The notes under the pieces were generated by a model that had not been told where the DNA came from, searched no databases, and worked only from the letters and a program-made list of their open reading frames with translations. A stretch of DNA of 64,000 bases from Asterochloris sp. CNOR1 (lineage: Eukaryota > Chlorophyta > Trebouxiophyceae > Trebouxiales > Trebouxiaceae), in contig OZ017751.1 in the NCBI GenBank assembly GCA_963969365.1, forward strand, positions 2,852,001-2,916,000. The letters run 5' to 3'. Position 1 is the first letter of the stretch. Every line of letters begins with the position of its first letter. The position numbers were made by a program, and so were the translations under genes. Of this stretch, positions 1 through 9,736 are shown one piece after another.

Positions 1-1654
1 GAGGTGGACGTGTTGCGCCTTCTGGTCTTCACGGAGGCCTGGGAAGGGCTGCTGCCTGCCCAGAGCAGCCACGATGAGCCTGCAGGCATGCTCCGCCCAA
101 AACCGCTTCAACCTGCACCCCAGGTGTGACTGGAACATGCTCTTCTATCATGCTGCCAGATGGAGCAGAACAGGTCATGGCGGCACCTATGCCAGGTACC
201 CCTGCCACACATGTCACTGGTCCAACCGAATTTGTGCGTCTCAGAAGGGGTGGAAGCTGGGCGAAGGCCCTTTTCCACCTTGGCCAGGGAGGCTTGGTTG
301 CACAGGTCATGTCAGCGCCTGCGCCACTTAGCTCTCTGCCCACCTGTCAAGAGCCGCCTGTCAAGAGCCGCTGTCTCCTGCAACAGATGCCAGCTGAGCT
401 ATCGTCTCGGCACTGGCCTCTTCTCCTGGTGCATGCAGACCCTTTCCTGCCTGCCCAGCTAGAAGCTGTTTGGTGGCGTCAGGCTGCTCCAGCTGGCCAT
501 ATAGCTCAATACTCACACGTGCAGGATGCCACCCCTCCTACACAGCCCGAAACCAGCTCGTCCAATGGCAGTAGTGAAGGCAGCCCCAGGCTGCGTCAGC
601 TGGCGGCCAACCCTCTGTCCCAGCAGGAGCGTGTCAGGGCAGAGGCCCTGGCAGGGCAATGGAAGGTGCTGGACCTCACAGCAGTGCCTATTGAGGAGAA
701 GGATGTCCTCACAGGTGAGGTCGAGGGCACCTCTTTGCAGAGGAAGCGTTTGATGAGCTCTAATGCGTCTGTCAAGGCAAACCTACAAGTTGACTTGCGT
801 GCTCAAGCACCTGGCAGGCTCCGCTGATTTGCTGGCCCTTGTCTTTGGCAGCAGGAGCCTCAAGTGAGCAGTCTTCTTGGGCACTTACTGTCACCCTGTC
901 CAACCGTCCAACTTCCGCTTTCTGCAGGTGTGGTGCGCAAGGTGAACGTGTTCTTCAGCCAGCAGACCGAACAGACCTGGGACCCTCCAGCCAGCGCCTC
1001 TTTGTCCGAGGACGGTGCAGCCATCTGGCTGCCCCACAGGCTCATGGTAGAGCTGCGCATGGTGCCTGCGGTAGGTGAAGATGTGCCTGCACAATCTTCT
1101 GGCATATATGGACTTGCGTCAAGGCAGAGTGCAGCTTGTACATGCAAGCACGCAGCCTGCTGGCAGATCCAGGATGGAATTGCATGTGATGGTGCCTGCG
1201 GCTGGTGGCACTTTCTGCGCTTGAGTCTGATAAGTGGTGCGTGATGTATTTCCTTGAAAGCTTTTGGGGCTCAAGAGTGCAAGTTGGTCATGCATGCACT
1301 GAGTGTGCAGGCCTCCCAATACAGCTGCTGACTGATGATGCCTGGCAGGGGTTTCAGTCTGGCGCCTTGACTGGCCTGCTGTCAGAGTCAAGCATGTTGC
1401 GTCGTTGCTGCATCAATGCTGCTGTCGAGCTTCAGAGTGGCCTGCACTTGTCCCATGCACAGGTCAGCCGTGGAAATGATGGGGACAGTGAAGAGGGCAT
1501 GCAGGCCAGCAGCAGCCGGGGTCTCCTCATATCAACTGCTTTTCTGGCGCGTGACGGCATGCTGATCAGCATGCAGCGTGAGTACGACGCAGGAGGCAGC
1601 TTGACTGAGGTTCGTAGCCGCAGTGCTGTCAGGGGTGGCTGGGTGCCCATGTAG
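1..1654 (+). CDS. Unrecognised multi-exon gene, 5' end cut off by the window edge
   Basis: Four exons join in phase: up to 123, 525-714, 928-1070, and a last exon ending at the TAG at 1652-1654. The last exon starts at 1349, or at 1505 if a later in-phase TGCAG is used. The 714/928 junction restores a glycine codon in ...DVLTG-VVRKVNVFF, and every donor is GTG or GTA. The protein is soluble, with no membrane segment. It has a Ser/Thr/Pro-rich linker near residues 42-60, a helical Q/E/R-rich stretch ending in QWKVLDLTAV, and a C-terminus with REYDAGGSLTEVRS. That tail loosely recalls small beta-barrel proteins of the DUF3598/CpcS sort, but too weakly to name. The intron after exon 3 carries a decayed copy of the exon end at 1171-1206. 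Intron 124-524 shows nothing else. The splicing model is fairly secure; the function is unknown. Confidence 0.55.
1171..1206 (+). repeat. Decayed copy of an exon end inside the next intron
   Basis: The stretch ends in TGATGGTGCCTGCGGCTGGT. This repeats the end of the exon at 1043-1076, which reads GCATGGTGCCTGCGGTAGGT including the donor. In the copy the donor GTAGGT has become GCTGGT. It is one of several exon-derived relics in this window. Confidence 0.45.
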
Positions 1655-2717
1655 ACAGGCATGACAACCATTGTTGCTGTATTATTTTGAACTGTGACCT
1701 CGGTCCTTTATGAAGCTTCCCTGCTCTAAGCAAAGGTGTGAATTGACTAAAAGTACATCAGGACCAGCACATGCGGGCCACACTGCCATGACGAGACTTT
1801 CAGGCCTCTCTTTGCTTTTCTGCACCATCACCTGACAACCTGATTCATGGAAATGTGAGGTCCACTCAACCTGCACGATATGAGGTTTGACTGTCTGAGC
1901 TGAAGTGGCTTTCTAGAGGGACCTGAGACATGCTTGTCTCTTTGGAGGCTTGACGCAGGCATGCTGAGTAGGAAGCAATTCCCAGGAAAAATGTCTGGTC
2001 AAGTTGCACACTATCTCAGAGGTGTGAGCTGAAGTGGCTCTGCAGAGGGACTTGAGAAGGTGCAGGTGTTGTTGGAAGCTTGAAGCAGGCATGCTGAGTA
2101 TATGTGAGCTGCCCCTTATGCTTCAGAGAGCATAAGGCTGAAGGAAAGTGTGTTACAACAGCAGCCTCTCCACGCCAACCCCTCAAGCTGCTGAGGCCAG
2201 TGGAGGACAGACACAAGAACCTGTCCTCCTGCGACTTGAGCCCGTTTACCTCTATGAGACCTGTTGTCAGTGAGATGCCCTTGGTGTGCCGTACAGCGCA
2301 GCCATATGATTGTCTGACTTGACTGCGCTCCATTAACTACACCAGGAATGTCCATCGCAGGCGTCACTAACTGTCCTTCCAGATCCATTCTGAAGTCTCT
2401 GAACTGGACATTTCAATTGCAGATGCCGGGGAACAACTGACGCGCAGTTGCGTAATGTGGTCCTCAGCCAGCCCCAGGGCTGGTGCAGTTGTTGATGTAG
2501 CTGCTGTGCTGAGCGGATGCCACCTGCATGGAGGTCAATCTGGGGCACCAAGCGCTAGGAAGACCTGATTGACTACATTTGACTAGGTCTTAGGGTTTGG
2601 AAGGCACCACGGAAGGCGAGGCCGCTTTGACCATCTCACCACTACATATTATGACACATCAGTTGATTGACCATGCCCCGCACGGCGCAGACCGGTCGCA
2701 AGCAGGTCGCCATACAA
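1655..2717. other. Intergenic region between gene 1 and the methyltransferase pair
   Basis: I see no convincing coding exon here. It holds the direct repeat at 1897-2103. From about 2470 it also contains the left end of the tandem duplication that carries the methyltransferases, so the 5' flank of copy 1 (about 2490-2717) resembles 5985-6190. Any promoter of copy 1 should lie here; no recognisable core promoter motif was seen. Confidence 0.5.
1897..2103 (+). repeat. Direct repeat of about 76 bp, two copies
   Basis: Copies at about 1897-1972 and 2028-2103 share GAGCTGAAGTGGCT, then AGAGGGAC.TGAGA, then GAGGCTTGA or GAAGCTTGA followed by the block GCAGGCATGCTGAGTA. The spacing is 131 bp. Neither copy is coding. 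Confidence 0.75.
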
Positions 2718-5466
2718 ATGGCGTCACGCACCATTTTAGCAGCCGTGCTGGCTGCGATCGCTGCACTGTTGATGTTCGTCTCAGGTGAGCTGTTCTGTAA
2801 ATCACCGCAGGAGTGGGCAACTAGGGGCGAGAGCACATGCTGCAGGCAAGCAGGGCAAGGAGCACTTTGCGGCACAGCTTTTCAAGTAAGCCACAAGCAG
2901 GATTGTGACTATTTCCTTGGCTTGTAGCTGGGCCCAGGACTCACCAGGAGGCTTCTGCTCTGCTCAATCACCTGCAGCCTGCACGGGAAGCTGACAGAAG
3001 ACGCATCAGTCACAGAGCTGGAGGAACGTGGCTCCTAAGCTTCTCGTGCAGCTCCTGCAACGCCAAACTCATGCTCACTGCTATGATGTGGCCTGCAGGG
3101 ACTGCAGCGCCGCCCCGCCGTGGTTCATCTTCAGGGCTGCCACGTCTTTCAGCAGATGGCTGCGCATGTTGCCCCGCAAGCTTGAGCCTGCTCCCATCGC
3201 CTTGCTGGCTGAGCTGAATGGCATGATGAGCACGCATGTGGTGAGGGTCCTGTCTCCTGCCCTTGCAACAAGACCTTCCAGCAAAGGTCGTGTGGTTGTG
3301 TTGCACGGCAGTGAGCCCGGCAGTGAGAGGCGGCCTCTCCTCGGGATTGGTGAGGCATGTCAGGGCAAACACAGTGCTCAGCTGCTGGACCCTCCCAGCA
3401 ATATGGCTGCGGTTTTCTGCTGTAGGTGTTTGCTGTGGCTGAGCTGAATGTGGCAGGACACCTAGACGCGGGCTGGAAGACGTCGAAAGAGCTGACAAAG
3501 TTGACAGGTGATCCAGTCGTATCTCATGAAACTGCCTGCACGTGCCCAGCTGCAGCAGCAGCTCGAGGCTTGGCTTGTAGCGTCCACCACTGCCTCTTGC
3601 TACATGGCTGCCGTACATGCGTCCTCTTCATGCAAGTGCTGAGGTATGCCCAGGCTGTGGTCGAACATCAACAGCTCTGCAAACTGTTCTGCCCCTGCTC
3701 TGCCATGCAGGAGCTGCCGACTCAGAGACCACTGAGCGCATGATGAGGGCAGCCCACTACTTGTGTGGCCTCTTTGAGATCAAGAAGGGTCCAGATGGCC
3801 ACCCCATGTACCAAAACAATGCATTTTCAGCCGTGCTGAGCGACAGGCACCCCAATAGCATGAGGGCTGCGGCCATGCACTTCAACTGGGACTGCTGGAG
3901 GTGTGCTCCTGCAGGGGACTCAGCTTTGTGCTGTCAACTTCTGCTGTGGCCCATGCGCATGCTGGGGGTGTGGAGGAGTGATGTATGTTGATTGCTGCTG
4001 AGTCCTGCCCGGCATACAAGGCCAGCAGTATGCTGCAACCGGACCCCTTGTGCCCTGCTGCAGGACCTGGGGACGCTATGCTGACGTGGCACGGACTGGG
4101 ACCAGCAAGTTTGCTGAGGAGAATGTAGGCCTAGAGGCCTGGGCTTACTTCCGCGCTAACCCTAAGCACGAGGAAAACTTCAGTCAGGCCATGCGCAGCA
4201 TTGATGCTCTTGGTGTGTCTGCTCTGCAGAGCAGTCAGCTGACTGCTGCAGTCCAATCTTCCATGATGTGCTGCCACCATGCACCTGGCAGCAGGGCAAT
4301 GCAGTCCCATCATGCCCTGGTTGTGCTGGCAGTTATGACCACAGCTTTCATGGGCCTATGGGGTTTGGGGTGCTGAGTTGCGCAACACTATTTTCCTCCA
4401 AGACTTGCTGATGCGTGACGCAGGTGCTGTGCCAGCCGTTCATGATTACCCTTGGGAAAGATTTAGGCGTGTGCTTGACATCGGCGGAGCTAACGGGTGA
4501 GCCTAGGGACACCTATTACCTGACAGGATTTTGGTCTAGAGGCGCACAAATGTCTTTGCAGTCTCCCTCAGATCCTGCTCTGCCAAGCACATCATTGCCC
4601 AGCTGCCAGCTGGCCAGCTGCATGAAGCTGACAGCAAGCTGCCCTCAAGGCTGCTGGCTGTTGCAGATCTTTCCATGTCACCATCCTAAAACACCACCCC
4701 CAGTTGGTGGGGGTCCTCTTTGACCAGCTACAAGTCATCGACAAGGCCAAGGGCCTCTGGGCCAAGGACCCCTTCTACACGGCAGTGGCTGACAGGGTTG
4801 AGCTTGTGGGAGGCACCTTCTTTGATGTGGGTATGGCTCATCGATCCAGCTCTCAAAGACTCGGGGCACACCGTGCTGAGCAACATGTCCGTGGCTCTAG
4901 AGATCAGACCTGCTCTGTGCTGCTTGCCTTGTCGGCGGGCCCTGAATGTTTCGATCACTCTTGATCCTCACGGTGCAGGGACCATCCCAAAGGCCAAAGA
5001 CAAGACAATGTGTTTGTTATGAGAGTGGTATGTCCTCAACTTAGATGTGAGGCTGCAAGATGACTGCTGGCACTGCTCCCGTCCTGAAGCAACTAGCCTG
5101 AATGCAGGTGCTGCATGACTGGAGCGATGTCAAGTCACGGAAGATATTGACAGAAATGCGCAAAGCCATTGGCCACAGTGGGGCCACTCTTGTCATCATG
5201 GAGACATCTTTCACAGATGTGCTGTGCACGATTGGTGCCATCACCTGCTGCTCATATATTCACACGCAGCTCACCATGCTGCAGACAAGATGGATGCCAT
5301 AGCAGGCACGCGCTGCGCGCTGGACCTGCACATGCAAGTCCTCTTGGATGGGAAGGAGCGCACTGCAAACCAGTGGCGAAAGCTCCTCCAGCAGGCCAGG
5401 TTCCAAATGACAAAACAGTACCTCACCAGAAGCCTGTTCATTGCCACGGAGGCAGTTGTGGCATGA
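2718..5466 (+). CDS. Class II SAM-dependent O-methyltransferase (COMT/ASMT-type), copy 1, probably broken
   Basis: Exons: 2718-2784, an unresolved exon 2 ending 3240, 3426-3507, 3711-3900, 4064-4212, 4424-4496, 4667-4830, 4979-5027, 5108-5216 and 5285-5466 (TGA). They encode an N-terminal dimerisation region (LLAELNGMMS, VAELNVAGHL), the SAM loop VLDIGGANG, and the motif VLHDWSDV, whose His is the catalytic base in plant homologues. The C-terminus is FIATEAVVA. Copy 2 supports the ATG at 2718: both first exons then encode a short hydrophobic segment, an apparent signal or anchor that is unusual for this family. Lesions relative to copy 2: exon 8 lacks one base near 5007-5008, giving a TGA at 5020-5022 in the shifted frame, and the donor after 5216 reads AT instead of GT. 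No p≡correct acceptor without a stop was found for exon 2. The substrate cannot be read from sequence. Family call is firm; intactness is doubtful. Confidence 0.85.
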
Positions 5467-6190
5467 CTGCTGCCAGCCGGTCACAGCACAGGATCTCAGA
5501 TCTAACGTTGGCACATGCATGCTAGCAGAGACATGTCTACAACTACTGCAACCTGCACTGCATGTGGGGGTGTTCACCACAATCCACAGGGGAGCCATCT
5601 CAAAAGTGGGGACTGTACAAAGCTGGGCAATGTTGGCAGTGGCCACAGGTCTGTGGGGTTCTACCACTGGGGTTGATTGTGCTCTGTGGTCTGGCCACAC
5701 CATAATGGGCATGGCCAGTCTGGTTGTACAGCAGACTTCATGCTTCCTCCTGAGGAGTGACAGGGATTGCGGCTCCCCCGTCAACTGTTGCAGTCAGTGC
5801 CTCACACTCATGGCCCAAGGTCCAAGCTTGAGCTGGCCACTTTTAACGCAGAAGCCGGAGATCATACTTTGTGCCAGACAGGTGTTTCCATCGCATCTGC
5901 TCCTACCTTCCCTCAGAGCGGCCATCAATCACACCTGCAGACTGTGCCAAAGTCTCCAGCCGGCCCCAGAATGATTGACCTGGTGAGGTAGCTGCTGTAT
6001 TGAGCAGATGGCACCTGCTAGTGCATGAAGGTCGGTTCAAGTCATTCGACCCAGGTCTCACCCAGCGCGCCAAAGTGCCTTAGGTCTTAGCTCGAAGCAC
6101 CCCTATCGCTTGTGTCAATCATGACACATCCCAACAGTTGCTTGTCAGTTCCTACCCCGCACGGTGTTAGACTGGTCGCCAGCTGGCCCC

Positions 6191-8930
6191 ATGGCGTTAC
6201 TCACCGTGCTAGCAGCGGCCCTGGCAGCGATCGCTGCACTGGTGATGTTCCTCCTCTCAGGTGAGCTGATCACTGCAGGGGGATCCGCTGAGCGATAAAT
6301 TGAAGGCGAGAGCACATGCTGCAGGCCAGCAGGGCAAGGAGCACTCTGCGGCACAGCTCTTCAAGTGAGCCAGACAAGCAGGAGTGTGACTAATTTCTTG
6401 GCTTCTGGTTGAGCGCAGCAGGCTTCTGCTCTGCTCAATCACTTGTAGGCAGTAGGCAGCGGGACATGGCTCCTCAGCTTCTCGTGCAGCTTCTGCAATG
6501 CCAAACTCATGGTTGCTGCTATGATGTGGCCTGCAGGGACTGCAGCGCGACCCCACCGTGGTTCATCTTCAGAGCTGCCACGTCCCTCAGCACATGGCTG
6601 CGCATGTTGCCCCGCAAGCTGGAGCCTGCTCCCATTGCCATACTGGCCGAGCTCAATGGCATGATGAGCTCACAAGTGGTGAGGGCCTTGTCTCCTGCCC
6701 TTGCAACAATACCTTCCAGCAAAGGTCGTTTGGTTGTGTTGCACAGCAATGAGCCTCACCTCGGAGTGACAAGGCATGTCAGGCAGACACAGCTCTTCAG
6801 CTGACCCCTCCAAGCAACAACACTGCGGGTGAACCAGCTGCCGCTGGCATGGCTTGAGTTGGCGAGGAAGTCGCGTCTGCCAGTGGTCGCCAAAGTCTCT
6901 CATTCTGCTGCAGGTGTTCACTGTGGCCGAGCTGAATGTGGCAGGACACCTAGACGTGGGCTGGAAGACGGCAAAAGAGCTGACAAAGTTCACAGGTGAC
7001 TCCAATTGTATCTCATGGAGCTGCATGCACGTGTTCAGCAGCAGCTTGAGGCTTGTCTTGCTACATGGCCGCCGCTTGTGCAATGCTGAGATATGACTAG
7101 GCTGTGCTGGGATCCTGAATGACTTCACCTGGCTGCCGTCAACATGAGGCTGTAGTAGAAAGCCCATGATGTGCTCTAGCGCAGTCATCGAGAGCTCTGC
7201 ACATTGATCTGCCATGCAGGAGCTGCCGACACAGAGACTCTAGAGCGAATGATGAGGGCAGCCCACTACTTGTGTGGCCTCTTTGAGATCAAGAAGGGTC
7301 CAGATGGCAGCCCCATGTACCAGAACAATGCACTTTCAGCCGTTCTGAGCGACAGGCACCCCAATAGCGTGAGGGCTGCGGCCATACACTTCAACTGGGA
7401 TTGCTGGAGGTGGGCTCCTGCAGGGGACTCACCTTTGCTGTACTCCAGGCTGATTGCTGCTGAGTCAGCCTGCCTGGCATACAAGCCCAGCAGAATGATG
7501 CAACAGGACTCCAAGCCCAGGTGATGATCCCTTGTACCACTCCCAGCCCTGCTGCAGGCCCTGGGGCCGCTATGCTGACGTGGTACGGACCGGAACCACC
7601 AAGTTTGCTGAGGAGAATGGAGGCCTGGAGCCCTGGGCTTACTTCCGTGCCAACCCTAAGCACGAGGAAAACTTCAGTCAGGCCATGCGCAACGTTGATT
7701 CTCTTGGTGTGTCTGCTCAACGGCTCATGATGTGCCGCCACCATGCACCTGACAGCAGGGCAATTCAACCCCATCATGCTTCATGTGCTGGCATCTACGA
7801 GCACAGCTCATGCGCCTATGGGGACTTGAGGTGCTGGAGTGCATAATGTGGCTTTCTTCAAGACATGCTGACGTGTGACGCAGGTGCGGTGCCGGCTGTT
7901 CAGGATTACCCCTGGGAAAGATTCAGGCGTGTGCTTGACATTGGCGGAGCTACCGGGTGAGCCTGGGGAATCCTGACTGATTGGAACTTGGTCTGGAGGC
8001 CCGAAGACGTCATTGCAGCCTCCCTCGTATGCTGCTCTGCCAAGGCGCATCATTGCCTGGCTGCCAGCTGGCCTCTTCTGCTGCATGAGGCTGTTAGCTG
8101 ACAGCAAAGCTGCTGGCTGTCGCAGATCTTTCCTGGTCACCATCCTCAAGCACCACCCCCGTTTGACAGGGGTTCTCTTTGACCAACACAGGTCATTGAC
8201 AATGCCAGGGGCCTCTGGGCAAAGGACTCCTTCTACACAGCAGTGGCTGACAGGGTCGAGCTTGTGGGAGGCACTTTCTTCAATGCAGGTAGGGCCTTCC
8301 CAGCCGTCACAGAACTGGGACACCGTGCTGAGCAACTGGCCGCTCTATAGATCAGACCTGCTCTGTGCTGCTTGCCATGCTGACGGGCTCAACCTGCTTT
8401 ATGCTGCTTTGACCCTCGGTGCAGGTACCATCCCAAAGGCCAAGGACACGACAGATGTGTTTGTGATGAGAGTGGTAGGTCCTCAATGTTGGACGTGAGG
8501 CTGCAAGATGACTGCTGACACTGCCCCCAGCCTGAAGCATCTTTGATGCTTGGCCTTGATGCAGGTGCTGCATGACTGGAACGATGTCAAGGCACGTGAG
8601 ATCCTGACGGAAGTGCGCAATGCATTGGCCACAGTGGGCCACTCTTGTCATCATGGAGACCTCCTTCACAGGTGCACTTTCAGTGCTGTGCACGACGGGT
8701 GCCACCATCTGCTGCTCATATACTCACAAGCAGCTCACCATGCTGCAGACAAGATGGATGCCCTAGCAGGCACACGCTGCGCTGTGGACCTGCACATGCA
8801 CGTCCTCCAGGATGGGAAGGAGCGCACTGCAGACCAGTGGCAAAAGCTCCTCCAGCAGGCCGGATTCCAAATGACAAAGCAATACCTCACCAGAAGCCTA
8901 TTCATTGCCACAGAGGCAGTTGGGGCATGA
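6191..8930 (+). CDS. Class II SAM-dependent O-methyltransferase (COMT/ASMT-type), copy 2, frameshifted
   Basis: Exons: 6191-6260, about 6449-6678, 6914-6995, 7220-7409, 7558-7706, 7884-7956, 8126-8288, 8425-8474, 8565-8671 and 8749-8930 (TGA). Exon 1 encodes MALLTVLAAALAAIAALVM, a hydrophobic signal or anchor segment. The SAM loop VLDIGGATG is canonical and VLHDWNDV keeps the catalytic His. Exon 8 is intact here (TTDVFVMRV), unlike in copy 1. Exon 7 is 163 bases against 164 in copy 1: one base is missing near 8188, where copy 1 reads LFDQLQVIDKAKG without a break. In the shifted frame a TGA follows in exon 8. Exon 9 is two bases shorter than in copy 1 (GCC-ATT to GCA-TT, and GGGG to GGG), which would restore the frame too late. 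The copy therefore looks like a pseudogene, unless these are assembly errors. Confidence 0.83.
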
Positions 8931-8962
8931 TGCTGCCAGCCTGTCACAGCACAGAATCTCTT

Positions 8963-9736
8963 CTGTGCAAATCTCATGCGTGCTGGCAATCCTGCAGTGC
9001 TGATATCAGTATCGATATAGCTGACATAGGGTTGCATGCCTTTTCTGATGCTGTGCTGCTCTTTCAAGGGATGCAGTGCACTGGCTGTCAACATTGACTG
9101 GCGGCAACTTTCGCTTCATCAGCACCATGCTGTTAATGTTGACTGTTGGCAACTTTTGTTTCATCAGCACTAGGCAGACCTGCCTTGCCGTATCATTGAG
9201 GTTGATGACTGCTTTGCCAACAAAGTGTGCCGGCTTTCACAGCAGGGAGACGTGTCTGGCCTTTGGCCAAGTCCTTTGCAGAGCAATGGATTCCGTTACA
9301 ATGTTCACCTCCAAGTCTTTGCCTCTCAGGCAAGAAATGTTTACTATGTCGATTGCAAGGCAGCCAGTTGAAGCCCAGAGCCAACTCAGTCTCTCAGCCA
9401 AACATCCAGAGTCAGTGTCGCAATGCTGAATGCATCTCAAGGCTAAATACCTGCTGCACATGGGCTGGGCATGCTGGAACATCAGATAGGGCTGTCTCAG
9501 ACCTCAACATGCCGCCCGCCAGGAGCTCGCTGATCCATCATGTTGGCAATGAGCAGCAGTGTCTGAACCACCTTCAACTGGCTCCAGCGTCAACATGCAG
9601 CCCTCACTGCAGCTCAGATCATATTGGAGCATCTGCCATGCATTGAGGAACCTGAGGAAGCAAACATGCCAGGTACCTGCGCAATCGAGACATGCCAGAC
9701 TCAAATCCTGTGCTTGACGTGTGGTCTGCACTACAG
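8963..9736. other. Intergenic region after the methyltransferase pair
   Basis: I see no supported exon. It contains a short direct repeat at 9089-9170 and ends where the first recognisable exon of the next gene begins. A 5' non-coding or first exon of the 9.7-13.4 kb gene may lie here but cannot be pinned down. Confidence 0.45.
9089..9170 (+). repeat. Direct repeat of 37 bp, spacing 45 bp
   Basis: Copies at 9089-9125 and 9134-9170 share TTGACTG.TGGCAACTTT followed by GTTTCATCAGCAC or GCTTCATCAGCAC. They differ at a handful of positions and lie in intergenic DNA. Confidence 0.8.

Larger units (their letters stand above)
2470..8962 (+). repeat. Tandem segmental duplication, unit about 3.5 kb
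   Basis: The left unit runs from about 2470 to 5497 and the right unit from about 5980 to 8962. Exons match in length and sequence: 82, 190, 149 and 73 bases for exons 3 to 6 in both copies. Introns and the 5' flank also align, for example GCGAGAGCACATGCTGCAGGC at 2827 and 6307 (shared at least over 20 bases). Conservation of introns shows that the duplication is fairly recent. The shared unit starts in the flank just 5' of the first exon (TAGCTGCTGT.TTGAGC-like sequence) and ends a little after the stop codon. Confidence 0.9.
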
